A model generated the notes under the pieces. It ran no database searches, was not told the DNA's origin, and saw nothing but the letters and a program-made list of their open reading frames with translations. From positions 434,001 to 498,000 of the forward strand of contig NC_008390.1 of the NCBI RefSeq assembly GCF_000203915.1: a stretch of 64,000 nucleotides of DNA, read 5' to 3'. Source of the stretch: Burkholderia ambifaria AMMD (lineage in GTDB: Bacteria; Pseudomonadota; Gammaproteobacteria; Burkholderiales; Burkholderiaceae). Both the position numbers and the translations under genes were made by a program. Positions 56,119 through 64,000 of the stretch are shown piece after piece; within the stretch, counting starts at the first letter, position 1; each line of letters starts with the position of its first letter.

Positions 56119-57612
56119 TCAGAAGTCGCTATCGAGGCCGTCCTGGACCTGTTCGGCCGCACGCAGCACCGCGCGCGCCTTGTTTTCGGTCTCTTGCCAT
56201 TCGGATTCGGGCACCGAGTCGGCGACGACGCCGGCCGCCGCCTGCACATACAGGTTGCCGTTGTGAATCAGGCCCGTGCGGATCGCGATCGCGAGATCCA
56301 TCTCGCCGGAGAACGACAGGTAGCCGACGGCACCGCCGTACAGCCCGCGCTTGACCGGCTCGAGCTCGTCGATCAGTTCCATCGCGCGCACCTTCGGCGC
56401 GCCGGACAGCGTGCCGGCCGGGAACGTCGCGCGCAGCACGTCGTAGTTCGTCATGCCGGGCTTCAGCTTGCCTTCGACCGAGCTGACGATGTGCTGCACG
56501 TGCGAGTACTTCTCGATCACCATCTTGTCGGTGACCTGCACCGAGCCGATCTGCGCGATGCGGCCGACGTCGTTGCGCGCGAGGTCGATCAGCATTACGT
56601 GCTCGGCGATTTCCTTCGGATCGTTCAGCAGTTCGGTCGCGAGTTCCGCGTCGCGTTCGGGCGTATTGCCGCGCGGGCGCGTGCCGGCGAGCGGACGGAT
56701 CGTGACGATCTGGTCTTCGCCGCGCTTTTCCTGGCGCACCAGGATTTCCGGCGACGCGCCGACCACGTGGAAATCGCCGAAGTTGTAGTAATACATGTAC
56801 GGCGACGGATTCAGCGAGCGCAGCGCGCGATACAGCGACAACGGATTGTCGCGGTACGGCTTCGTCAGCCGCTGGCCGACCTGGATCTGCATCAGTTCGC
56901 CGGCCGCGATGTATTCCTTCGCCTGGCGCACGGCGGCCAGATAGTCTTCCTTCTTGAATTCGCGGAACGTCTCGGTGCGCACGCTCGCCGACGTGACGGG
57001 CGGCTGCACGGTCGTGCGCAGGCGCTGCTTCAGCTCGCGCAGGCGCTGCTTCGCCTTCGTATAGGCCTCGGGCTGGGCCGGATCCGCATAGATGATCAGG
57101 TAGAGCTTGCCGGCGAGGTTGTCGATCACCGCGACTTCTTCGGTGAGCAGCAGCTGGATGTCGGGCAGGCCGAGATCGTCGCGCGGCGCGGTGTTCGCGA
57201 GCTTCTTCTCGATGTAGCGCACCGCGTCGTAGCCGAAATAGCCGGCGAGGCCGCCGCAGAAGCGCGGCAGGCCCGGGCGCTGCGCGACCTTGAAGCGCGC
57301 CTGGAACGACTCGATGAATTCGAACGGGTCGCCGTCGTGGGTCTCGACGACCTCGCCGTCGCGCACCACTTCGGACACGCCGTTGCGGGTGCGCACCAGC
57401 GTGCGTGCAGGCAGGCCGATGAACGAATAGCGGCCGAAGCGTTCGCCGCCGACCACCGACTCGAGCAGGAACGAGTTGGCGCCCGCACGTTCAGGCTGGG
57501 CCAGCTTCAGGTAGAGGGACAGCGGTGTTTCGAGGTCGGCGAGCGCTTCCGCGATCAGCGGGATACGGTTGTAGCCTTCGTTCGCGAGCGATTGGAATTC
57601 GAGTTCGGTCAT
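56119..57612 (-). CDS. trpE: Anthranilate synthase component I
   Basis: A 497-residue chorismate-using enzyme. The N-terminal [18 protein letters not shown] region is the Trp feedback site; the catalytic core includes [25 protein letters not shown] and [22 protein letters not shown]. It makes anthranilate with TrpG. About 220 bp of leader separate its ATG from an attenuator hairpin (57833-57862) and the Trp-rich leader ORF, so transcription is probably tuned by charged tRNA-Trp supply. Confidence 0.98.
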   Translation of the reverse strand: MTELEFQSLANEGYNRIPLIAEALADLETPLSLYLKLAQPERAGANSFLLESVVGGERFGRYSFIGLPARTLVRTRNGVSEVVRDGEVVETHDGDPFEFIESFQARFKVAQRPGLPRFCGGLAGYFGYDAVRYIEKKLANTAPRDDLGLPDIQLLLTEEVAVIDNLAGKLYLIIYADPAQPEAYTKAKQRLRELKQRLRTTVQPPVTSASVRTETFREFKKEDYLAAVRQAKEYIAAGELMQIQVGQRLTKPYRDNPLSLYRALRSLNPSPYMYYYNFGDFHVVGASPEILVRQEKRGEDQIVTIRPLAGTRPRGNTPERDAELATELLNDPKEIAEHVMLIDLARNDVGRIAQIGSVQVTDKMVIEKYSHVQHIVSSVEGKLKPGMTNYDVLRATFPAGTLSGAPKVRAMELIDELEPVKRGLYGGAVGYLSFSGEMDLAIAIRTGLIHNGNLYVQAAAGVVADSVPESEWQETENKARAVLRAAEQVQDGLDSDF

Positions 57613-57832
57613 GTTCCGGTCCTGTTCGGGACGAGCGGCGGTGTGCGCCAGGGATCACTTGACGCTGCGCGGGCTGCCGTCGGCGAAAGGGCGGTCGATC
57701 GAGAAGTGCCTGTTGCCGGCCGGCATTCCGGGCGTGAGCGTCGCGAGCCTGCGGCCGATCCTGAACGCAAGCGTTCGGGCGCGGTGGAACTCGAGGTGGT
57801 GCGACGATCGGCGCGCGGATGCGCAGCGAGAT

Positions 57833-57862
57833 AAAAAACGGCGCTGAAGACGTGCCTCAGCG
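57833..57862 (-). terminator. Attenuator hairpin of the trp operon
   Basis: On the minus strand, arms CGCTGAGG and CTTCAGCG (one G-T pair) close a CACGT loop (57862-57842), then CC G and T6 (57838-57833). It begins 16 bp after the trpL stop. A competing small stem ACCTC / GAGGT (57879-57864) lies between, and its CCTC could instead pair with the GAGG of the terminator arm. Confidence 0.7.
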
Positions 57863-57878
57863 TACCTCATCGAAGAGG

Positions 57879-57953
57879 TTAGCGCGACCAGCGACGCCAG
57901 GGCCAGGCTCCCCGGTCGATGCTGCTCAGACTCCGTTTTTTATTCAGAAACAT
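57879..57953 (-). CDS. trpL: trp leader peptide
   Basis: An ATG at 57953 opens 24 codons ending in TAA. The peptide begins MFLNKKRSLSS and ends GAWPWRRWSR, with Trp at positions 17, 19 and 22. Three codons for one rare amino acid just before the stop, followed by an alternative stem and a hairpin with T6, is the hallmark of ribosome-mediated attenuation. No clear ribosome site precedes it; the ATG is 17 nt after the gph stop, so translation could follow termination on gph or start on a near-leaderless message. Confidence 0.72.
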   Translation of the reverse strand: MFLNKKRSLSSIDRGAWPWRRWSR

Positions 57954-57970
57954 GCGGATGGAAGAAATAA

Positions 57971-58726
57971 TCAGATGGTTGGCCGGCCGGCGTTGTGCGC
58001 GGTGATCGCGCGTGCTGCGACCAGCAACGAATCGACTATACCATCCGAATTTATCGTTTGTATAGCTTTGCCGTGGTTGTACCCGTACGGCACCGTCAGC
58101 GTCGCCATGCCGGCCGCACGGCCCGCCAGCGCGTCGTTTTCCGAGTCGCCGATCGCGACCGCCGCGTCCGGCGCGACGCCGAGCGCGTCGCAGGCCGCCA
58201 GCATCGGCAGGGGATCAGGCTTCTTGCGCGCGACGCTGTCGCCGCCGAGCACGATGCCGAAGCGATCGATCAACCCGTATTGCTCGAGCAGCTCGACCGC
58301 GAAGCGGTGCGGCTTGTTCGTCACGCACGCGAGCCGGATGCCGGCCGCGCGCAACGCGTCGAGGCCGGCCGCGACCTCGGGATAGAGGCGCGTGTGACGG
58401 CCGTTGATCTTTGCGTATTCGGTCTGATAGATCGCGAGCGCGTCGTCGAAGCGCGCGTGCGCTTGGTCGGGCGTGAAGCGCGGCTTCAGCACGCTCTGGA
58501 TCAGATGCTCGGAGCCCTTGCCGACGTAACCGATCACCTCGTCGCGCGACGTGGCCGGCGCGCCGAGCTGCGCGAGCATGCCGTTCAGCCCGGCCGTGAA
58601 ATCGTCGGCCGTATCGACCATCGTGCCGTCGAGGTCGATCAGCGCCGCGTCGATGCGCGGCGCCGCGAAACGGATCGGGCCGTCGGCTTCGGCCGGTGCC
58701 CGGCCCGCCAGCGAGGAATCGGCCAC
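57971..58726 (-). CDS. gph: Phosphoglycolate phosphatase
   Basis: A 251-residue HAD hydrolase: motif I AALIDLDGTMVDT, motif II CVTNKP, motif III Lys in RKKPDPLPM, motif IV AIGDSENDALAGRAAGM. It removes phosphate from 2-phosphoglycolate produced in DNA repair and RuBisCO side reactions. The start is GTG, 4 bp after the rpe stop. Conserved order rpe-gph-trpE in beta-proteobacteria supports the name. Confidence 0.93.
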   Translation of the reverse strand: MADSSLAGRAPAEADGPIRFAAPRIDAALIDLDGTMVDTADDFTAGLNGMLAQLGAPATSRDEVIGYVGKGSEHLIQSVLKPRFTPDQAHARFDDALAIYQTEYAKINGRHTRLYPEVAAGLDALRAAGIRLACVTNKPHRFAVELLEQYGLIDRFGIVLGGDSVARKKPDPLPMLAACDALGVAPDAAVAIGDSENDALAGRAAGMATLTVPYGYNHGKAIQTINSDGIVDSLLVAARAITAHNAGRPTI

Positions 58727-58730
58727 GGCG

Positions 58731-59417
58731 TCAGCTCCGCTCGACGGTCGCGAGCGCGGCGCGCATCTCGTCGATCACCGTGCGGTAGTCGGGCTTGCCG
58801 AAGATCGCCGAACCCGCGACGAAGGTGTCCGCGCCGGCTGCCGCGATTTCCGCGATGTTGTCGGCCTTCACGCCGCCGTCCACCTCGAGCAGGATCTCGC
58901 GGCCGGTGCGCTCGGTGTACGCGTCGATGCGGGCACGGGCCTCGCGCAGCTTGTTCAGCGTTTCCGGAATGAACGACTGGCCGCCGAAGCCGGGGTTCAC
59001 CGACATCAGCAGCACGAAGTCGAGGCGGTCCATCACGTGGTCGAGATAGTTCAGCGGCGTGGCCGGATTGAACACGAGGCCGGCCTTGCAGCCGTGATCG
59101 CGGATCAGCGACAGGGTACGATCGATGTGGTCCGAGCCTTCCGGGTGGAAACTGATCAGGTTCGCGCCGGCTTTCGCGAAATCGGGCACGATCCGGTCGA
59201 CCGGGCGCACCATCAGGTGCACGTCGATCGGCACCTGCACGTGCGGGCGGATCGCCTCGCACACGAGCGGGCCGATCGTCAGGTTCGGCACATAATGGTT
59301 GTCCATCACGTCGAAGTGAATCCAGTCGGCGCCGGCGGCGACCACGTTGCGGACTTCTTCGCCGAGCCGTGCAAAGTCGGCCGACAGGATGCTGGGAGCG
59401 ATGCGAAATTGAGTCAT
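58731..59417 (-). CDS. rpe: Ribulose-phosphate 3-epimerase
   Basis: A 228-residue TIM barrel: [35 protein letters not shown] (metal His/Asp), [15 protein letters not shown] and [10 protein letters not shown] are all intact. It interconverts ribulose-5-P and xylulose-5-P in the pentose phosphate pathway. First gene of the minus-strand series toward trp; divergent from apaG (177 bp between starts). Confidence 0.97.
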   Translation of the reverse strand: MTQFRIAPSILSADFARLGEEVRNVVAAGADWIHFDVMDNHYVPNLTIGPLVCEAIRPHVQVPIDVHLMVRPVDRIVPDFAKAGANLISFHPEGSDHIDRTLSLIRDHGCKAGLVFNPATPLNYLDHVMDRLDFVLLMSVNPGFGGQSFIPETLNKLREARARIDAYTERTGREILLEVDGGVKADNIAEIAAAGADTFVAGSAIFGKPDYRTVIDEMRAALATVERS

Positions 59418-59594
59418 GACAGGGGAGCGGGGACGCTGCGGCGCAAAACCGTCATTCTACCGTCCGGCGACCCGCTGCGCGGCGACAGGCCGTGCGGTGG
59501 CGGCCCGATTGCGCATAGAATGCCGAACCAATGCGGCGCGCCCGCGGCCCGGCCGCTCGAATCGGCGCGGGCGCTTACCTACAGCGGAAACATC

Positions 59595-59969
59595 ATGAGT
59601 CAGTATCAGTTCACCGTTTCGGTGAAAACCAGCTACCTGCCGGAACAATCCGACCCCGATCGACGTCAATACGCATTCGCGTACACGCTGACCATCCGCA
59701 ATACCGGGCAGGTCGCGGCGCAGCTGATCGCGCGTCACTGGATCATCACGGACAGCGAGAACCACGTGCAGGAAGTGAAGGGGCTCGGCGTCGTCGGGCA
59801 CCAGCCGCTGCTGCAGCCGGGCGAACACTTCGAATACACGAGCTGGGCAGTGATCGCGACGCCGGTCGGCACGATGCGCGGCGCGTACTTCTGCGTGGCG
59901 GAGGACGGCGAGCGGTTCGAGGCGCCGGTCGAGGAATTTGCGCTGCACATGCCGCGCACGCTGCATTGA
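59595..59969 (+). CDS. apaG: ApaG protein
   Basis: A 124-residue single-domain ApaG with the FnIII-like fold. YAFAYTLTIRNTGQVAAQLIARHWIITD and VVGHQPLLQPGEHFEYTSWAVIATPVGTMRG are the conserved blocks. It is linked to Co2+ resistance and Mg2+ efflux in Salmonella; its molecular role is unclear. The start at 59595 is used because the long in-frame reading upstream lies over rpe and gph on the other strand. Confidence 0.95.
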   Translation: MSQYQFTVSVKTSYLPEQSDPDRRQYAFAYTLTIRNTGQVAAQLIARHWIITDSENHVQEVKGLGVVGHQPLLQPGEHFEYTSWAVIATPVGTMRGAYFCVAEDGERFEAPVEEFALHMPRTLH

Positions 59970-59983
59970 GCGTGCGAGGGCGG

Positions 59984-60127
59984 TCAGCGCGGCTGGCGGT
60001 CGTTGCCGCGGGCGTGCTTCTTCCTGCCCGACGACGTCCACACGACGATGAAGATCAGCAGGGCGAGCGCTACGAAAGCTTCGAGCGCGAAGATGAGCAT
60101 CGGATATTGGTCGAGAAAATCTGACAT
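59984..60127 (-). CDS. 47-residue single-pass membrane protein
   Basis: ATG 60127 opens 47 codons: MSDFLDQYPM, one strong membrane helix (about 11-31, LIFALEAFVALALLIFIVVW), then a basic tail (SSGRKKHARGNDRQPR). It is divergent from mltA, starts overlapping or 28 bp apart depending on the mltA start. Function unknown. Composition (clean N-in or C-in helix with positive tail) supports a real micropeptide, though no ribosome site is strong. Confidence 0.6.
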   Translation of the reverse strand: MSDFLDQYPMLIFALEAFVALALLIFIVVWTSSGRKKHARGNDRQPR

Positions 60128-60155
60128 GGCGGTTTCCATCAAGAACGGACATTGT

Positions 60156-61280
60156 ATGTGGTTTGGGCCCCGGCTGGCCGGCTGGATTGCGGCGGCCGCG
60201 ACGGCCGCACTGCTTGCCGCGTGCGGCGGCGCGCCGACGCGGACGTCGACGCTCAAGCCGCCGACCGGCACGGCGATCGTGCCGGGGCAGATCGCCGCGA
60301 AGCGGCTGACGCCGGTCGCCTGGCAGCAGGTGCCCGGCTGGCAGGACGATTCGCTGATCGGCGCGGCGGCCGCGCTGCGGCAGAACTGCGTGCGGCTCGC
60401 GCGCCAGCCGGCGTGGCAGCGCGCGTGCGCGGCGGCCGATCGCCTCGACGAACTCGACGTTAGCGGCGCGCGTGCATTCTTCGAAACGTATTTCACGCCG
60501 TTCCAGCTGGCGAACACCGACGGCACGCTCGACGGGCTCGTGACCGGCTATTACGAGCCGCTGCTGCACGGCTCGCGCGTGCGTCGCGGTCCTTACCAGT
60601 ACGCGCTGTACCGCTGGCCGGCAGGCTATCGCGCCGGCGCCGCGCTGCCCGCTCGCGCGCAGCTCGAGCGCGCCGGCATCCTGAACGGCAACGAACTCGT
60701 GTGGGTCGACGATCCGATCGAGGCGTTCTTCCTGCAGGTGCAGGGTTCCGGACGCGTGCTGCTCGACGACGGCTCGGTGATGCGGGTCGGTTTCGGCGGG
60801 ACCAACAACCAGCCGTACCGTTCGATCGGCAAGTGGCTGCTCGATCGCGGCGAGTTGACGCCTGCACAGGCGACGATGCAGGGCATCAAGGCGTGGGCGA
60901 AGGCGAACCCGACTCGCGTCGACGCGTTGCTCGACACGAATCCGCGCTTCGTGTTCTTCCGTGACATGCCGACCAAGGAAGATGCGCCGCACGGCGGCGC
61001 GGACGGCCCGATCGGCGCGCTCGGCGTGCCGCTCACGCCCGAGCGTTCGATCGCGGTCGATCCGTCGTCGATCCCGCTCGGCACGCCCGTGTTCCTGCAG
61101 ACCACGCGTCCGTTGACGAATACGCCGATGAACCGGCTCGTGTTCGCGCAGGATACGGGCTCCGCGATCCGGGGCGGCGTGCGGGCCGACTATTTCTGGG
61201 GGCTCGGCGACGACGCCGGCGATCAGGCCGGGCGGATGAAGCAGACCGGCCGGATGTGGCTGCTGTTCCCGAATTCGTGA
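60156..61280 (+). CDS. mltA: Membrane-bound lytic murein transglycosylase A
   Basis: A 374-residue lipoprotein: signal MWFGPRLAGWIAAAATAALLAACGG with lipobox LAAC, then the MltA domain (GLVTGYYEPLLHGSR; AFFLQVQGSGRVLLDDG) and the 3D domain (DPSSIPLGTPVF ... AQDTGSAIRGGVRADYFWG) with the catalytic Asp. It cuts glycan strands to 1,6-anhydro-muramyl products at the outer membrane. ATG 60156 gives a compact signal; ATG 60126 would add ten residues. Confidence 0.93.
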   Translation: MWFGPRLAGWIAAAATAALLAACGGAPTRTSTLKPPTGTAIVPGQIAAKRLTPVAWQQVPGWQDDSLIGAAAALRQNCVRLARQPAWQRACAAADRLDELDVSGARAFFETYFTPFQLANTDGTLDGLVTGYYEPLLHGSRVRRGPYQYALYRWPAGYRAGAALPARAQLERAGILNGNELVWVDDPIEAFFLQVQGSGRVLLDDGSVMRVGFGGTNNQPYRSIGKWLLDRGELTPAQATMQGIKAWAKANPTRVDALLDTNPRFVFFRDMPTKEDAPHGGADGPIGALGVPLTPERSIAVDPSSIPLGTPVFLQTTRPLTNTPMNRLVFAQDTGSAIRGGVRADYFWGLGDDAGDQAGRMKQTGRMWLLFPNS

Positions 61281-61324
61281 TGCGCGGCGGTGCCGGCGTG
61301 CACGTGTAGCCGGGCATCGAACGA

Positions 61325-61365
61325 AACAGCCCGATCGGTTTGGTGGCCGGTCGGACTGTTTTTTT
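61325..61365 (+). terminator. Terminator after mltA
   Basis: An imperfect stem (ACAG, CCGATCGG pairing with CCGGTCGG, CTGT) around TTTGGTGG, followed by T7. Confidence 0.75.
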
Positions 61366-61411
61366 GTGCAAGCGATTCCTGCTTCGCGAGGCGATGGGGC
61401 CGCGGCGGGTG

Positions 61412-62710
61412 TCAGCCCTTGCGCTTGTCGATCACGCGGCGCGCCTTGCCGACCGAGCGCTCGATCCCGTTCACGGGCAGCACGTTGATCACGGCCGTCA
61501 CGCCGATCAGCGACTTGATGTCGTGCGCGAGCGCTTGCCTGGCCGCATGGATCGCCGCGGTGTCGGGGGCCGTTTCGGGACACGGCTCGACGTTGAGCGT
61601 CAGCACGTCGAGCGGCCCTTCCTTCGTCAGCACGATCTGATAGTGCGGCGCGAGCGCGCGCTGCTTCAGCAGTTGTTCCTCGATTTGCGTCGGAAAGACG
61701 TTGACGCCCCGCACGATCATCATGTCGTCCGAACGCCCGGTGATTTTTTCCATCCGGCGCATCGTGCGCGCGGTGCCGGGCAGCAGACGCGTGAGGTCGC
61801 GTGTCCGGTAGCGGACGATCGGCAGCGCTTCCTTCGTCAGCGACGTGAACACCAGCTCGCCGAGTTCGCCGTCCGGCAGTACTTCGCCGGTCTCGGGATC
61901 GATGATTTCCGGATAGAAGTAGTCTTCCCAGATGGTCGGGCCGTCCTTGGTCTCGACGCATTCCGACGCGACGCCCGGACCCATCACTTCGGACAGCCCG
62001 TAGATATCGACCGCATCGATGCCCATGCGCTGCTCGATGGCCACGCGCATGTCGTTGGTCCACGGTTCCGCGCCGAAGATGCCGATGCGCAGCGAGCTTT
62101 GCGCGGGATCGAGGCCCTGGCGCTCGATCTCGTCGGCGATCGACAGCATGTAGCTCGGCGTCACCATGATGATGTCGGGGCGGAAATCCTGGATCAGCTG
62201 CACCTGCTTCTCGGTCTGGCCGCCGCCGAACGGGATCACCGTCAGCCCCGCGCGTTCGGCGCCGTAGTGCGCGCCGAGCCCGCCCGTGAATAGCCCGTAG
62301 CCGTAGCTGACGTGAACCTTGTCGCCGCGGCGCGCGCCGGCCGCGCGGATCGAGCGCGCGACGAGATTCGCCCACGTGTCGATGTCGCGCGCCGTGTAGC
62401 CGACGACGGTCGGCTTGCCGGTCGTGCCCGACGACGCGTGAATGCGCGAGATCTGATCCTGCGGCACCGCGAACATCCCGAATGGATAGCTGTCGCGTAG
62501 GTCGCTCTTGGTCGTGAACGGGAAGCGCGACAGATCCGCGAGCGTTTTCAGGTCGTCGGGATGCACGCCCGCTTCGTCGAATTTGCGGCGATAGACGGGG
62601 GAGTGCTCATACGCATGCCGGAGCGACCATTTCAGGCGTTCGAGTTGCAGCGCGGTCAACTCGTCGCGTGAGGCGGTCTCGATCGGCTCGAGCGGTAGCG
62701 GGGTGGTCAT
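61412..62710 (-). CDS. paaK: Phenylacetate-CoA ligase
   Basis: A 432-residue adenylate-forming enzyme. The phosphate loop is SSGTTGKPTVVGYT, with GAEPWT and YGLSEVMGPGVA as adenine and aromatic motifs, and RTRDLTRLLPG with RSDDMMIVRGVNVFPTQIEE near the hinge. It activates phenylacetate to phenylacetyl-CoA, the first step of the paa pathway. GGAG precedes the ATG. It is downstream of paaG and paaI on the same strand. Confidence 0.97.
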   Translation of the reverse strand: MTTPLPLEPIETASRDELTALQLERLKWSLRHAYEHSPVYRRKFDEAGVHPDDLKTLADLSRFPFTTKSDLRDSYPFGMFAVPQDQISRIHASSGTTGKPTVVGYTARDIDTWANLVARSIRAAGARRGDKVHVSYGYGLFTGGLGAHYGAERAGLTVIPFGGGQTEKQVQLIQDFRPDIIMVTPSYMLSIADEIERQGLDPAQSSLRIGIFGAEPWTNDMRVAIEQRMGIDAVDIYGLSEVMGPGVASECVETKDGPTIWEDYFYPEIIDPETGEVLPDGELGELVFTSLTKEALPIVRYRTRDLTRLLPGTARTMRRMEKITGRSDDMMIVRGVNVFPTQIEEQLLKQRALAPHYQIVLTKEGPLDVLTLNVEPCPETAPDTAAIHAARQALAHDIKSLIGVTAVINVLPVNGIERSVGKARRVIDKRKG

Positions 62711-62748
62711 GCGTGTCTCCAGTGATTGTTATGAGCGAGCCGTGCGCG

Positions 62749-63201
62749 TCAGCGGTCTTCCGGGAGGACCGTGCCCTTGATTTGGGCCGATTTGCCGCGA
62801 AACATGGCGACCGTTTCGCCTGTCTGGTTCGTGACGCGGATGTCGTAGATGCCGTACCGGCCGTTGCGCGTCTGTTCGATCGCCTCGGCCGTCAGCTGGT
62901 CATTGCCGTATACAGGGCGCAGGTATTCGATCGAGCAGCCCGCCGCGACGGTATTCAGGTTGTACGAGTTGCACGCGAACGCGAACGTCGAATCGGCGAG
63001 GGTGAAGATGATGCCGCCGTGGCAGGTCTGGTGTCCGTTCAGGAATTCCGGCCGTACGCGCATTTGCAGGCGAGCGTAGCCGGCGCGCACTTCGGCGATT
63101 TCCATGCCGAACGCGCGGCTGCAGGCGTCCGCATCGTACATGGCCTGCGCCGTCGCACGGGCGAGCGCATCGGGGGCGAGCGTGTCGGTGGACGTGGTCA
63201 T
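62749..63201 (-). CDS. paaI: Phenylacetyl-CoA pathway thioesterase PaaI
   Basis: A 150-residue hotdog-fold thioesterase: HQTCHGGIIFTLADSTFAFACNSY is the PaaI catalytic segment, and SIEYLRPVYGND supports dimerisation. It frees CoA trapped in ring-hydroxylated dead-end products. The start is 1 bp after the paaG stop, so the two are coupled. Confidence 0.95.
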   Translation of the reverse strand: MTTSTDTLAPDALARATAQAMYDADACSRAFGMEIAEVRAGYARLQMRVRPEFLNGHQTCHGGIIFTLADSTFAFACNSYNLNTVAAGCSIEYLRPVYGNDQLTAEAIEQTRNGRYGIYDIRVTNQTGETVAMFRGKSAQIKGTVLPEDR

Positions 63202-63202
63202 G

Positions 63203-63994
63203 TCAACGCCCCTCGAAGCGCGGCGCGCGCTTCTCGATGAACGCCTGTACGCCTTCCGCGTAGTCGGCCGACTGGCCGAGCTTGCGCTGCAGGTCGCGCT
63301 CGAGGTCGAGCTGCTGGTCGAGCGTATTCGTCATGCTGTCGCGCATCGCCTGCTTGATCGATGCGATCGCGAGCGTCGGCTGCTGCGCGAGCTGGTTGGC
63401 GACCTGACGGGCCGACGCGGCGAGCGCATCGTCGTCGATCGCGCGCCAGATCAAGCCCCATTGTTCGGCCTGTTCGGCCCCGAGCTTGTCGCCGGTCAGG
63501 GCGAGCCCGAGCGCGCGGGCCATGCCGACGCGTTGCGGCAGGAACCAGGTGCCGCCCGAATCGGGTACGAGCCCGATCTTGACGAAGGCCTGGATGAAAC
63601 TGCTCGAGCGCGCGGCAAATACGATGTCGCATGCGAGCGCGAGATTCGCGCCGGCGCCGGCCGCCGTGCCGTTGACGGCGGCGATCACCGGAATCGGCAT
63701 GCGTTGCAGGCGGCGGATCAGCGGATTGAAATGCTCGTCGATCAGCGTGCCGAGGTCGGTGGACGCGCCTGGCGTGAAGTCGAGGTCGGCCAGATCCTGG
63801 CCCGCGCAGAAGCCGCGCCCCGCACCCGTCAGGATCAGCGCACGCGCGCCGCTCGCGTCGACTTCATCGAGCGCCGACTGCAGTTCGCGGTGCATCGCCC
63901 GCGTGAAGCTGTTCAGCTTGTCCGGACGGTTGAGGGTGATCGCGGCCACGCGGGCCGCCTGATCGATATCCAGCTGGATCGCCTGATATGACAT
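63203..63994 (-). CDS. paaG: Epoxide-CoA isomerase PaaG (crotonase family)
   Basis: A 263-residue crotonase-fold protein: GAGRGFCAGQDLADLD forms one oxyanion loop, AAVNGTAAGAGANLALACDIVFAA the other, with Asp in GLVPDSGGTWFLPQRVG as active acid. It isomerises the ring 1,2-epoxide of phenylacetyl-CoA to the oxepin. ATG 63994 is 6 bp from the window edge, so its ribosome site and any upstream paa genes are not seen. Confidence 0.95.
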   Translation of the reverse strand: MSYQAIQLDIDQAARVAAITLNRPDKLNSFTRAMHRELQSALDEVDASGARALILTGAGRGFCAGQDLADLDFTPGASTDLGTLIDEHFNPLIRRLQRMPIPVIAAVNGTAAGAGANLALACDIVFAARSSSFIQAFVKIGLVPDSGGTWFLPQRVGMARALGLALTGDKLGAEQAEQWGLIWRAIDDDALAASARQVANQLAQQPTLAIASIKQAMRDSMTNTLDQQLDLERDLQRKLGQSADYAEGVQAFIEKRAPRFEGR

Positions 63995-64000
63995 GCAGAG

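Overview
The window is high-GC DNA from a beta-proteobacterium. Gene content and order point to Burkholderia, most likely the B. cepacia complex: one end of a type VI secretion (T6SS) cluster, rpe-gph-trpEGDC-CYTH-ung, hemA-prfA-prmC-grxD-ubiX, and the end of a phenylacetate (paa) operon. This assignment is an inference from recognised proteins; no database search was run. I see no tRNA, rRNA, CRISPR array, insertion sequence or prophage.

Layout. 1-11.9 kb is the distal part of a T6SS cluster. clpV/tssH (cut at the window start) and tssA run rightward. tssM, tagF and an OmpA-family gene run leftward and are tightly coupled. A membrane-anchored M15 peptidase and an Ala/Lys-rich membrane protein with a Cys-rich C-terminus lie beyond them. 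Between tssA and the OmpA gene is a lower-GC accessory insert: a DUF3304 lipoprotein, a frameshifted remnant and a DUF3592-like membrane protein. 12-24 kb holds a CorA/ZntB transporter, an M1-type lipoprotein peptidase, small envelope or stress proteins, two methyltransferases, a TetR/MFS divergon with two matching operators, a nitroreductase and a short Hsp70-like protein. 24.5-27.7 kb has a cold-shock gene with a promoter and a leader of about 140 nt, a YveA-like permease and a LigB-type dioxygenase. 27.9-33 kb is housekeeping on the minus strand (ubiX, grxD, prmC, prfA, hemA), followed by a response regulator whose receiver has lost its phosphorylation residues. 33-43.5 kb has a coupled set (small membrane protein, aminopeptidase P, isochorismatase-like and HAD hydrolases), ettA, a LysR/MFS divergon and gabP.

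43.6-45.9 kb is the most unusual locus. A 39-codon ORF overlaps, as ATGA, the start of an alpha/beta hydrolase gene. That gene is followed by a radical SAM protein with a second C-terminal cysteine cluster. The locus is lower in GC, has a palindrome upstream and lies between terminators, so it looks like a self-contained cassette, possibly peptide-modifying.

46-53 kb has ychF, a UbiH-like monooxygenase, dsbC, an M61 peptidase, azoR and ung. Ung carries an N-terminal extension with a candidate beta-clamp-binding motif. 53-59.4 kb is the tryptophan region. Between gph and trpE is an unlisted 24-codon leader ORF with three Trp codons near its end, followed by a hairpin and T-run. This is a classic ribosome-mediated attenuator arrangement for trpEGDC. 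59.6-64 kb has apaG, a 47-residue membrane protein divergent from mltA, and paaG-paaI-paaK.
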